A stretch of 64,000 bases of DNA from Arthrobacter terricola (GTDB lineage Bacteria; Actinomycetota; Actinomycetes; Actinomycetales; Micrococcaceae), in NCBI RefSeq assembly GCF_004354015.1, contig NZ_SMRU01000018.1:43612-107611 (forward strand), written 5' to 3'. The notes beneath the pieces were generated by a model. That model searched no databases. It was not told the origin of the DNA and saw nothing but the letters and a program-made list of their open reading frames with translations. Every line of letters starts with the position of its first letter. The stretch's first letter is position 1. Shown in pieces: positions 25,814-33,792 of this stretch. Position numbers and translations under genes: made by a program.

Positions 25814-25860
25814 GAGCGGCTCCCGGGATCTGAACTGATCCCCGGGGGCCGCTCATTTTC
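25814..25860 (+). terminator. Intrinsic terminator after the ChrB-domain gene
   Basis: GAGCGGC at 25814-25820 pairs with GCCGCTC at 25848-25854, with an additional near-complementary CCCGGGATC/GATCCCCGG inner stem, followed by ATTTTCGTTCTT. It is the most conventional intrinsic terminator in the window. Confidence 0.7.
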
Positions 25861-25955
25861 GTTCTTGCCCGATGCCGGCGGGTCGGCCCGGGGGTATCTG
25901 GCTGTCCGAGTGACATCCGCAGGACTGACGATGCCGCTTGGAGATTTTTGAAAAG

Positions 25956-25967
25956 TAACAGCTGATA
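25956..25967 (+). promoter_or_regulatory. Shared palindromic operator candidate, site 5 (TAACAGCTGATA)
   Basis: The site is followed by CAT, as in site 1, and lies 107 bp upstream of the SsuA-like gene. TTGAAA at 25948-25953 and TATTCA at 25972-25977, 18 bp apart, could be -35 and -10 elements; the palindrome would fill the spacer. A partial repeat GTTAGTGATAC follows at about 25987-25997. Confidence 0.65.
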
Positions 25968-26074
25968 CATCTATTCATGAATATTTGTTAGTGATACGTT
26001 GTAGTGCATCAGCGAACGCGAGCGGACCGGTCCGTATCCTGCGAGACCGGAAGCCGCTCCAGAAGGAGGGTTCA

Positions 26075-27061
26075 ATGGCTGAATCCCAGGAACCGCAGCT
26101 TTCCCTGCGGCTCGGCTCGAAGGCATCTTGGCTCGCCTACGTCGCCGAGCAGCTCGGGTACTTCAAGGACGAGAATCTCGCCGTCACCCTGCTGAACAAG
26201 CAGGAGATCAAGGACCTCGAGGCTGGCGGTGACCGTCTCGAGGCCCAGGTGAACTGGTTCCAGCACGCCGTCTTCGGCGTGGTCAACGGCAAACCCCAGC
26301 TCGCCGTCATGGTCCTGCATGACTCGCCGGGCATCACGGTGATGGTGTCGGACGCGGCCAAGAACGACGTCCGCTCCGCCGCCGACTTTGCCGGCCGTCG
26401 CATCGCCGAGGGCGCCAGCCACTCCGCCAAGGGCATCGTGACAAGCTACCTCGCCACCCGCGCCGGACTCCCGAGCGGAAGCTACACCCCGGTGATGGCC
26501 GCGGTCGACGGACGCCGCGAGGCGGTCACCCAGGGACTCCAGGAAGGCACCGTCGACGTCCTGACGTTCATGGAGCCCATGACGAGCTACATGAAGGACA
26601 CGGGACTCGTCTCCACCCTGTACGACCTGGGCACCCGCGACAGCACAGTCGCTGAGCTCGGCGCGGTCTGGCCCGCCGAATCGGTGCTCGTCACCCCGGA
26701 GTTCGCCAAGGACCACCCGGAAGCGGTCCAAGGCCTGGTCAACGCCATGGCCCGCACCCTTGAGTACGTCCGTTCGAGCACGCCCGAGCAGATCGCCGAA
26801 CTCCTGTCCTCCACCTACCTCGCCGGTAAGGAAACGGCCGAGGCCGTCCAAGCCATCGCCAAAAGGTGGCCCACCCTGTCCCAGGGCGAGTACACGATCT
26901 CGCCGGAATCCGCGCAGCTGATCATTGACGCGATCAAGGCCTGCCCGTTCGATGACACCGTCAGCGGACAGACCCGGGCCAAGGTCAAGACGGTCGACAT
27001 CGATCCCTCCACCCTCTACACGAACTCCTTCGTCCAGGAGCAGAGCGCCGTCGCCTCCTGA
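26075..27061 (+). CDS. NMT1/SsuA-like binding-fold protein without signal peptide
   Basis: This 328-residue protein begins MAESQEPQLSLRLGSKASW directly at the first beta-strand of a periplasmic-binding-protein fold of the NMT1/THI5/SsuA (sulfonate, nitrate, pyrimidine precursor) group. AGLPSGSYTPVMA, TVDVLTFMEP and the late VLVTPEFAKDHPEAVQGLV are typical of this group. The start follows an AGAAGGAGG site, so an upstream secretion signal is unlikely. It would therefore stay in the cytoplasm unless exported by another route. Neighbour of a TauD-type dioxygenase, it recalls taurine/sulfonate loci, but no TauB/TauC partner is present. An enzyme or sensor role should be considered. Confidence 0.78.
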   Translation: MAESQEPQLSLRLGSKASWLAYVAEQLGYFKDENLAVTLLNKQEIKDLEAGGDRLEAQVNWFQHAVFGVVNGKPQLAVMVLHDSPGITVMVSDAAKNDVRSAADFAGRRIAEGASHSAKGIVTSYLATRAGLPSGSYTPVMAAVDGRREAVTQGLQEGTVDVLTFMEPMTSYMKDTGLVSTLYDLGTRDSTVAELGAVWPAESVLVTPEFAKDHPEAVQGLVNAMARTLEYVRSSTPEQIAELLSSTYLAGKETAEAVQAIAKRWPTLSQGEYTISPESAQLIIDAIKACPFDDTVSGQTRAKVKTVDIDPSTLYTNSFVQEQSAVAS

Positions 27062-27078
27062 CACCGTTTCACCCTCCA

Positions 27079-27115
27079 CTCCGGCGAAGGCCCCAGCCGC
27101 GGACCTTCGCCGGAG
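27079..27115 (+). terminator. Hairpin between the SsuA-like and TauD-like genes
   Basis: CTCCGGCGAAGG at 27079-27090 is perfectly complementary to 27104-27115 with a 13-base loop. It lacks a T-run and might terminate part of the transcripts ahead of the dioxygenase gene. Confidence 0.55.
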
Positions 27116-27172
27116 CTGTCTCCGCAGTGCGGCACCGCCGCCAAGAACTCCCGGCCTGTAAGGAGCCCGCCC

Positions 27173-28045
27173 ATGGAACACCTGACATTTCCCTCATCCA
27201 TCCTCGATACCACCCCGGACGGAGAGGACCCTTCCGTCCGTGCCTTCCGCGAAGAAGTCTTCACCAGCCCGGGCTGGAAAGAGCACGGTCTGGCCATCAT
27301 CGAGGGCATCCCGGTGGAGGAACCCGAACTGGCGGCCCGGTACGCCGCCGCGGTCTCCTCCGCCCTGGGACGCCTGCTTCCCCAGGATGGCGCCGGCCAG
27401 CTCGTGCGCGAAGTGAAATACCGCGGCGTGAAGCTCGGCGAGGGCGCCACCGGCCGGTACTCGGACAGCCGCGAAGGAGGACAATTCCACACCGACGGCC
27501 CCCACCGCCCTGACACCGCCCCGGACTGTTTCGCGCTCCTGTGCATCCGCCAAGCCCAAGTCGGAGGCGGCCTCATCCTTGTCCCCACCGGGACAATCAT
27601 CCAAGGACTCGACCCCGCCTCCCTGGCGGTGCTGCAGGAACCGTTCCTCTTCGACCAGCGCGAAGCCGATGTGCCACCGGTGCCGCGCCCTGTCCTGGAG
27701 CACCAGCCCGACGGCCGCTGGCACGTGAACTACCTGCGCGAATACATCGAACTCGGACACAAGCACCCGGCCGGAACGCCACTCACGGACGGACAGATCC
27801 GCGCGCTTGACCGCTTCGACCAGGAAGTGGCCGCCGCTGTGGCTGCCCCCGACCGCCTCGAAGTCAAGCTGGCTCCCGGTCAGCTGGCCGTCATCGACAA
27901 CTGCCGGCTCCTGCACGGCCGAACCACTTTCGGCGACGACCCCCAGGACCGCGACCGGCTCATGCTGCGCACCTGGATTCGCGAACTGACACCGGTCGGC
28001 GCCGCCGTCGCCGCGCCTCCCGGCGCCGTTGTCAGCGACCGGTGA
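27173..28045 (+). CDS. TauD/TfdA-family Fe(II)/2-oxoglutarate dioxygenase
   Basis: This 290-residue enzyme has the complete facial triad of the family: His106 and Asp108 in QFHTDGPH and His248 in RLLHGRTTF, followed by an arginine-rich LRTWIREL segment for 2-oxoglutarate. It would hydroxylate an unactivated carbon with oxygen and 2-oxoglutarate in the cytoplasm. TauD members act on taurine, aryloxyacetates, gamma-butyrobetaine-type substrates and, in some pathways, phosphonates. Beside an SsuA-like protein a sulfonate is possible; given the pepM cassette, hydroxylation of 2-hydroxyethylphosphonate or a derivative is an attractive alternative. A TAAGGAG site precedes the ATG. Confidence 0.88.
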   Translation: MEHLTFPSSILDTTPDGEDPSVRAFREEVFTSPGWKEHGLAIIEGIPVEEPELAARYAAAVSSALGRLLPQDGAGQLVREVKYRGVKLGEGATGRYSDSREGGQFHTDGPHRPDTAPDCFALLCIRQAQVGGGLILVPTGTIIQGLDPASLAVLQEPFLFDQREADVPPVPRPVLEHQPDGRWHVNYLREYIELGHKHPAGTPLTDGQIRALDRFDQEVAAAVAAPDRLEVKLAPGQLAVIDNCRLLHGRTTFGDDPQDRDRLMLRTWIRELTPVGAAVAAPPGAVVSDR

Positions 28046-28130
28046 GTCACCCGGGAAGCGACCACCGCGAACAGCGTGAGCTGCCGGGGACGGGCGGCCT
28101 GCCCGAACGCATCCCCGGCGTTCTCCCCTC

Positions 28131-29456
28131 ATGACCTTCACCGGGGAGCTGGTACGCCGCAGGCTTCTGGCCGCCGGCAGCTCACTGCGCGTGCGCAACT
28201 ACCGGCTCTACACGGTCGGGCAGTCGGTGTCCGTTGCCGGCAATTTCATGCAGACACTGGCGATCGCTTTTCTCACCCTTCATCTGACCGGCAGTGGCTC
28301 CGCCCTCGGACTGGCTGTGGGCATACGCCTCCTGCCGTATCTTGTTGCCGGCCCGATCAGCGGGGTGATAGCCGACAGGCACGACAAACGGCGCATGCTG
28401 TTGTTTACCCAGACCGCATGCGCCATCTGCTCAGCGGTGTTCGGCGTGCTCGCCCTGACCGGTTTGATGACGTATCCGCTCCTGCTCGGGCTCAGCTTCC
28501 TCCTCGGCTGCCTCACGGTGTTCGACAACCCGGCCCGCCAGAGCATCATCTCTGAACTGGTCGACGATTCGGACCTGTCCAACGCCATCATCCTGAGTTC
28601 GGTGTTGATCAATCTCGCCCGTGTGCTCGGTTCGGCGGCCGGGGGTGCGTTGGTCGCGATCATCGGCATTCCTGCCTGCTTCTTTTGCAACGCCGCATCC
28701 TTCGGCTCCGTGATCGTGAGCCTCGTGATGATGCGCCCGTCGGAGATGTTCCGGTCGGAGCGGGCCCCCCGTGCTCCCGGTCAGGTCCGTGAGGGGGTGC
28801 GGTATGCCTTGACGACCCGGGATCTCGCGATCACTCTGCTGATGATCATCGTGACCGGGACCCTTGCCTGGGAGTTCCCGACGACGCTGCCGTTGTTGGC
28901 CACGGATGCGTTCGCGGGCAACGCGGCCACCTACAGTGCTTTGGTCGCGGCGATGTCAATCGGCTCGATTGTCGGCGGACTGGTCGCGGCCGGGCGGCGC
29001 GCGGCATCCACCCCTTTCACCCTGTCGCTGACGGCTGCCGCCTGGGGTGCCACCATGATTCTCGCCGCGTTGGCCCCCACGATCGTGCCGGCCCTCGTGG
29101 CCCTGGCCTTTGTCGGATTTGCCAGCATTGCCTTCAACGCCGGCGCGAAAGCCAACCTGCAACTGACCGCACGGGCCGACATGCGAGGCCGGGTCATGGC
29201 GCTGTGGGCCATGTGCTGGGGTGGAAGCACCGTGATCGGCGCTCCCTTGATGGGCTGGATCGCACAGGAGTTCGGGAGCCGGTGGGGTTTGCTGGCGGGT
29301 GGGATCCCGACGTTGATCCTCGGGCTCGCGCTCCTGCCGATGCTGCGGCGCCATGGCCGCGACCGTCGGGGGCACCCTCCGGGACCCGACGGTAACCCGA
29401 ATGATCCACGTGCCGACCCATATCCCGACCCGACCGTGGGGCCTCCTGCCGGATGA
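28131..29456 (+). CDS. MFS exporter, EntS-like
   Basis: This 441-residue protein has about 12 membrane segments and the order of motifs seen in enterobactin-exporter-like MFS proteins: VRNYRLYTVGQSVSV, GVIADRHDKRRM, FDNPARQSIISELV and RADMRGRVMALW. A polar tail of about 35 residues follows. It is a close relative of the frameshifted exporter at 15.0-16.3 kb. EntS-like carriers often export secondary metabolites or siderophores, which suits a product-export role here. No good ribosome site precedes ATG 28131, so the exact start is uncertain. The gene lies between the dioxygenase and the uncharacterised 435-residue protein, all in one direction. Confidence 0.87.
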   Translation: MTFTGELVRRRLLAAGSSLRVRNYRLYTVGQSVSVAGNFMQTLAIAFLTLHLTGSGSALGLAVGIRLLPYLVAGPISGVIADRHDKRRMLLFTQTACAICSAVFGVLALTGLMTYPLLLGLSFLLGCLTVFDNPARQSIISELVDDSDLSNAIILSSVLINLARVLGSAAGGALVAIIGIPACFFCNAASFGSVIVSLVMMRPSEMFRSERAPRAPGQVREGVRYALTTRDLAITLLMIIVTGTLAWEFPTTLPLLATDAFAGNAATYSALVAAMSIGSIVGGLVAAGRRAASTPFTLSLTAAAWGATMILAALAPTIVPALVALAFVGFASIAFNAGAKANLQLTARADMRGRVMALWAMCWGGSTVIGAPLMGWIAQEFGSRWGLLAGGIPTLILGLALLPMLRRHGRDRRGHPPGPDGNPNDPRADPYPDPTVGPPAG

Positions 29457-29509
29457 CCGGCCTGCGGATCATCCCGTCTACCAATTCATGCGTGAAAGAG
29501 AGGCGACAC

Positions 29510-30817
29510 ATGTCGGCATTTGAAGCCAAGACACCCACCGGCCGGAGTGGGCGGCCGAGATTCGCGGCGGTGGTCAACGAATATTGGTCCGGATCGCACG
29601 CCGACCTGGTTCTGGGACGCCTGCACGAGGGCTACGAGCTCCTGTGGACGCCGTCTGAACCGCTCTGCGAGTTGGCGTCGCTGCACGTGCTCGATCCGGG
29701 ACCGGCCGATCTCGGAGCGCAGCGGATCGGGCAGTGGGGCGTGCGGGCGGCGGGGAGCCTTGGCGATGCGCTCTCGGCGACCGGCGCTGGGATCGATGTC
29801 GACGGCGTCGTCCTGATCGCCGAACGCAACCCCCGGTCGGGGCGGCCCGAGGAGTTCGACCGGCGCGGCAGGCCCCAGGACCGGCGTTACGAGATGTTCA
29901 TGCAGGTGGCGGCCGAATGCGAGCGGTCAGGGCGGCCGGTTCCGGTGTTCATGGACAAGCACCTGGGAAACACCTGGGCCGAGATCAGCGAGGTCTACCA
30001 GACGTCCTGCCGGCTGTCGATCCCGCTCATGGCGGGCTCCTCGGTTCCCGTGACCGTGCGTTGCCCTCCCGTGGAGATCCCGGTCGGATCGCGGGTGAAC
30101 GAAGTCGTCGCCGTCGCCACCGGTTCGGGGGAGCCGCCCATCTTCCACCCGCTGGAACTGATCCAGTCGATGATCGAACGGCGGGCCGGATTCGAGACCG
30201 GTGTGGCGTCGGTGCAGTTCGTCTCGGGAGAGCGGTTTTGGGACGCGTTCACCGAGGGCGGTCTGTGGTCGCGGGAGCTCGCCGATGCGGCGATCGAAGC
30301 CGTACCCCACTATGCCGGCGGCGCCCGGGAGTACTACACACGGTATCCGTCAAACACACGCCATGACCTGGGCGCCTCGCCCCGCGGATGCGAAGAGGCC
30401 GTCGTCGTCAACTACAACGACGGCACCCGGGTGAGCGTGCTGCTGCTGACCGGATTCATGCTGCGCCGGGCCATCGCCGTGAGATCTGCAGAGACCGCCG
30501 ACCCGCTGGTCACCTGGACACCCACCGGATCCAAGCTCACCGATGTCCCGATGGTCGGCGCGCCCGTGGCGGCGCCGGGACAAAAGAAGCCACCGACCTG
30601 GAACTTCGACCATCTGGCGCATTTCGTCGACCGGTTCCTGTTCACGTGCCAGTCACCGTTCCCGATCGAACGGACCGTGCTCACCAGCGGCATTCTCGAA
30701 GCTGCGATGACGTCCCGCAGGCTCGGGGGCAGCGTCGTGGAAACCCCGCACCTTGGCATCGACTACCGGCCAGCAATGACGGCTGGCCAGCTGACGCGTC
30801 GCGTCGACCGCGCGTGA
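29510..30817 (+). CDS. Uncharacterised 435-residue protein with Rossmann-like N-terminal region
   Basis: I cannot name this protein. It begins a beta-strand PRFAAVVNEYW followed by HADLVLGRLHEGY, then GVVLIAERNP, PVFMDKHLGNTW and SIPLMAGSSVPVT, in an order reminiscent of Gfo/Idh-type oxidoreductase-like proteins that I associate with planctomycetes and other soil bacteria and that remain uncharacterised. There is no signal peptide or membrane segment. An AAAGAGAGG site precedes ATG 29510. It follows the MFS exporter by 53 bp and is probably co-transcribed with it. A dehydrogenase or isomerase acting on a pathway intermediate is possible but unsupported by catalytic motifs. Confidence 0.6.
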   Translation: MSAFEAKTPTGRSGRPRFAAVVNEYWSGSHADLVLGRLHEGYELLWTPSEPLCELASLHVLDPGPADLGAQRIGQWGVRAAGSLGDALSATGAGIDVDGVVLIAERNPRSGRPEEFDRRGRPQDRRYEMFMQVAAECERSGRPVPVFMDKHLGNTWAEISEVYQTSCRLSIPLMAGSSVPVTVRCPPVEIPVGSRVNEVVAVATGSGEPPIFHPLELIQSMIERRAGFETGVASVQFVSGERFWDAFTEGGLWSRELADAAIEAVPHYAGGAREYYTRYPSNTRHDLGASPRGCEEAVVVNYNDGTRVSVLLLTGFMLRRAIAVRSAETADPLVTWTPTGSKLTDVPMVGAPVAAPGQKKPPTWNFDHLAHFVDRFLFTCQSPFPIERTVLTSGILEAAMTSRRLGGSVVETPHLGIDYRPAMTAGQLTRRVDRA

Positions 30818-30857
30818 TTCGTTGACGCCTATCCGCACCGGTGATATAAACGCAAAA

Positions 30858-30869
30858 TAACCATTGTTA
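30858..30869. promoter_or_regulatory. Shared palindromic operator candidate, site 6 (TAACCATTGTTA)
   Basis: TAAC and GTTA arms flank a 4-base centre, 62 bp upstream of the first PstS-like gene. The centre differs from the AGYT of other sites, so it is a weaker member. The surrounding 114 bp are AT-rich compared with the flanking genes. Confidence 0.55.
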
Positions 30870-30931
30870 ATTCACTATTCCTTGAGGTGTCATCACTACA
30901 CATATCCAACCGATAGATATTGGGAGATCGA

Positions 30932-31939
30932 ATGCCAGTTATCACCAAAACACCCCGCGAAATGCCCATGCTTAGCGGCCCCACACCCGAGGTCGACCCG
31001 GCGCTGCCCACGTTCGAACCGCACCGTCCTGCACTTAGGGGGACGGTGCGGTTCGTCCATTCCGACCGCACTATCGGGATCGTCCCCCGGTGGGTCGAAG
31101 CCCTGAGTCGATATCACCCCGAGCTGAACATCGAGACGCTGATCGTAGCCTCGAGTGTTGCAGCCCAGACGTTCGTTGACGGTGAGGCCGATCTTGCTTT
31201 CATCGGGCGGGAGATGCTCTGGGGCGAGCGCGACCTGTTCGCGGCACACTTCGGCGGAGTCCCGCGTCGCTTCGCCGGCTGCGGCGGCAATCTGGACATT
31301 CCTGGGACTACCCACGCCGTCGCGGTTTTCGTCCACAAGGACAACCCCCTGGCTCAGATCTCCCTTGACCAGCTCGACGCCATCTACTCGACAACCCGCA
31401 ACCAGGGCCTCGACCCCATCCGCACGTGGGGGGACCTTGGCCTCGAGGGCGAATGGGCAAAACAGCCGATCAGGCTCTGGGGGCAGACACCGGATGTCGG
31501 CTTTGACAGGTTCGTCCAGGAACGCTCGCTCCTTGGCGGCGACTACCGCGAAGACATAGAGCTCCTGCACCAGGTGGACACAATTCCGCAGCGTGTTGCC
31601 GAGGACCGCTACTCAATCGGGTACGCCGGGTTCGGCCACGGCCTGGACGTCGCTGGGGCGAAGGCCCTCGCGCTCTCGCCGAGAGTCGGCGGGCCTGCCG
31701 TCGAGTGCACGCCCGAGACCGCGCTCTCACAGGAATATCCCTTCAGTCGCCGGTTGTATCTGTTCGTCCCTGGCGCCGGCAGCGAGCCTGTTCCGCCGGC
31801 CACCGCAGAGATCTTACGCTTCGCACTCAGCCGAGAGGGGCAGGCGGCCGTCGCGGAGGACGGGCTGTTCCTCCCTCTGCCCGAACGCGTGGTGCGTCAT
31901 GACCGCTCCCTGCTCGAAGGCCTCATTCAGGAGCAGTAG
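30932..31939 (+). CDS. PstS-like binding-fold protein without signal peptide, copy 1
   Basis: This 335-residue protein resembles phosphate ABC transporter binding proteins (PBP-like superfamily): VRFVHSDRTIGIVPRWVEAL, GEADLAFIGRE, the NPLAQISLDQLDAIYS loop and TWGDLGLEGEWA. A GGGAG site fixes ATG 30932, and the first 35 residues are polar (MPVITKTPREMPM), with no secretion or lipoprotein signal. Two paralogues at 35.0 and 40.7 kb share the same loops and the same absence of signal. True PstS proteins are exported, so these are probably cytoplasmic proteins recruited for binding or sensing phosphate, phosphonate or another anion, or undescribed enzymes. Confidence 0.75.
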   Translation: MPVITKTPREMPMLSGPTPEVDPALPTFEPHRPALRGTVRFVHSDRTIGIVPRWVEALSRYHPELNIETLIVASSVAAQTFVDGEADLAFIGREMLWGERDLFAAHFGGVPRRFAGCGGNLDIPGTTHAVAVFVHKDNPLAQISLDQLDAIYSTTRNQGLDPIRTWGDLGLEGEWAKQPIRLWGQTPDVGFDRFVQERSLLGGDYREDIELLHQVDTIPQRVAEDRYSIGYAGFGHGLDVAGAKALALSPRVGGPAVECTPETALSQEYPFSRRLYLFVPGAGSEPVPPATAEILRFALSREGQAAVAEDGLFLPLPERVVRHDRSLLEGLIQEQ

Positions 31940-31946
31940 CGCCAAA

Positions 31947-31980
31947 ACGGTGCGCGGGACGACTCCCGCGCACCGTCCTT
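31947..31980 (+). terminator. Terminator after the first PstS-like gene
   Basis: ACGGTGCGCGGGA at 31947-31959 pairs perfectly with 31964-31976 around a 4-base loop, followed by CCTTT. It is a strong, compact hairpin 8 bp after the stop codon. Confidence 0.75.
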
Positions 31981-32064
31981 TAGGCCGGGACCGGGCACCA
32001 CGGAGGTTCGTGCAGGGGTTGGCGGCCACCCTCCACTCGAGTTCCGGAAGGGGAGTTCGTGACA

Positions 32065-33759
32065 ATGAAGTCCAGGAACAGAACTACGAAGTCCAAATAC
32101 AGGACAAGGCTGGTATTGGCGCTCGTTGCGTCAGCCTCAATGCTCTTGGCCGCCTGCAGTAGCCCTGCAAAGACGGCGGGGGCCGACGAACTGACGGTCC
32201 GGGTAGCCGCAGGCGCTACGGGCCCGTTCACCAGTCAGTTCAACCCGCTCCTCAATGCGTCAAAGGATGCGAGCGGCAATTCGTCGTACGTGATCTTCGA
32301 ACCGCTCATGGTCGATGACGTCGCAAATTCCCAAAGCAAGCCGTGGCTCGCCACATCGGGCGACTGGTCCAACGGAGGGAAAACGCTGACCATCAAGCTG
32401 CGAAATGACGTCATGTGGTCCGACGGGCAGCCCATGACGGGGGAGGACGTCGCGTTCACTTTCCGGTTGATGGGCAAATATCCTGCCCTCAATTTCTACG
32501 GGCTGCCGGTTGCTTCAGCCACGTCGCCCGATCCCGCTACAACAGTGGTGACGTTCACGAAGCCGGCGTTTCAATACCTTTGGTCTAACACCACTCCTGT
32601 GCCTGAGCACCTCTGGAAGGACGTCGCCGACCCGGTCAAGTACACCAACCCCCAACCGGTCGGCACCGGGCCGTTTGCCCTGAAATCCTTCAGCCCACAG
32701 GCCATCACGCTGGAGCGAAACAGCCACTACTGGGGCGAACAGCCAAAAGTCAACACGGCCCAGTACCTCGCCTTCGATTCGGAGAGCAGCATGCTCGCCG
32801 CCCTGCAGGCGGGCCAAGTCGATTGGATCACCACCGGAACAGCAGATCCTGCGGCCATCGCGAAACAGGCACCGTCCAAAATCGGGTACTGGTCCACCAA
32901 CCCGAGCCCGGCCATGATCTTCCTTTATCCCAACGACGCCCAAGCGCCCACCAATGATGCCCACCTCCGACTGGCAATCAGCGAAGCCATCGACCGGGCC
33001 AAAGTCTCGAAACTGGCCTTCGGGGACAAGAACGCACCGGCTGAATCGCCAACTGGGTTGGACCCGAAGAGCAGGGCAAAATCCATCGCACCCGAGTACA
33101 AAGACCTGACGTTCTCCAGCGCGGGGGCTGAGGCCGCCAAGCAGACCCTGATATCTGCGGGCTACACGGCAGGGACGTCCGGCACCTTCACGGCTCCCGA
33201 CGGCAAGCCACTTCAGCTGACGCTGACCGTGCCGACCACCAACCCCTATGGAGACTGGGTGCGCGCCGGCCAAGCGATTGCCGCTGACCTGGCCGCAGCG
33301 GGTATCCCCACGACGCTCAAGACCGAGGCTCAGCCGGCTTGGCACACCGACACGTCAAATGGCAACTATCAACTGACGCTCCGGGCACTTGGCGGCATCC
33401 TTCCGGTATACGACCTGTATTCGCGGATCTTCAGCCAAAACGAACTCACACCCCTGGGTAAGTCGGCCAACGTGAACTATCAGCGCTACACCAACCCACA
33501 GGCAGGCAAGCTCCTCGCGGACTTCGCCGACTCTGCGCCCAACAGTGCCGGAGAAACGACCGCTCTTGCCGGACTGGAGAAGCTCATGGTCAGCCAAGCA
33601 CCGATCATCCCGCTCTTCCACATCTCGGGCGTAGGAATGTGGCGGACCGACCGGTTCACGGGTTGGCCGAGCCAGACGGACCAGTACGCCGTCCCCACCG
33701 GAAACCACAACAACGCAGAGGAAGTGCTCACCGCCATACGACCGGCCGGCACAAAGTAG
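32065..33759 (+). CDS. ABC transporter solute-binding lipoprotein, family 5, copy 2
   Basis: This 564-residue lipoprotein has lipobox LLAAC after a basic N-terminus; the ATG at 32065 fits the GGAAGGGGAG ribosome site better than the in-frame GTG at 32059. GATGPFTSQFNPLL, WSDGQPMTGEDVAFTF and the repeat of PTTNPYGDWVRAG shared with copy 1 show a recent common ancestor. It should serve a Dpp/Opp-type importer, presumably the DppBCDF set at 16-20 kb. Its partner downstream, 33 bp away, is an FAD amine oxidase, suggesting that the imported ligand is an amino compound or small peptide. No shared operator was seen directly upstream. Confidence 0.9.
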   Translation: MKSRNRTTKSKYRTRLVLALVASASMLLAACSSPAKTAGADELTVRVAAGATGPFTSQFNPLLNASKDASGNSSYVIFEPLMVDDVANSQSKPWLATSGDWSNGGKTLTIKLRNDVMWSDGQPMTGEDVAFTFRLMGKYPALNFYGLPVASATSPDPATTVVTFTKPAFQYLWSNTTPVPEHLWKDVADPVKYTNPQPVGTGPFALKSFSPQAITLERNSHYWGEQPKVNTAQYLAFDSESSMLAALQAGQVDWITTGTADPAAIAKQAPSKIGYWSTNPSPAMIFLYPNDAQAPTNDAHLRLAISEAIDRAKVSKLAFGDKNAPAESPTGLDPKSRAKSIAPEYKDLTFSSAGAEAAKQTLISAGYTAGTSGTFTAPDGKPLQLTLTVPTTNPYGDWVRAGQAIAADLAAAGIPTTLKTEAQPAWHTDTSNGNYQLTLRALGGILPVYDLYSRIFSQNELTPLGKSANVNYQRYTNPQAGKLLADFADSAPNSAGETTALAGLEKLMVSQAPIIPLFHISGVGMWRTDRFTGWPSQTDQYAVPTGNHNNAEEVLTAIRPAGTK

Positions 33760-33792
33760 GACCGTCGGGGTGAACCAGAAGGAGAAACAACA

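Noticed and set aside
26000..26074. A thiamine-pyrophosphate riboswitch before the NMT1/SsuA-like gene
   Set aside because: I found no conserved riboswitch core sequence; the leader holds the palindrome and a normal ribosome site only.
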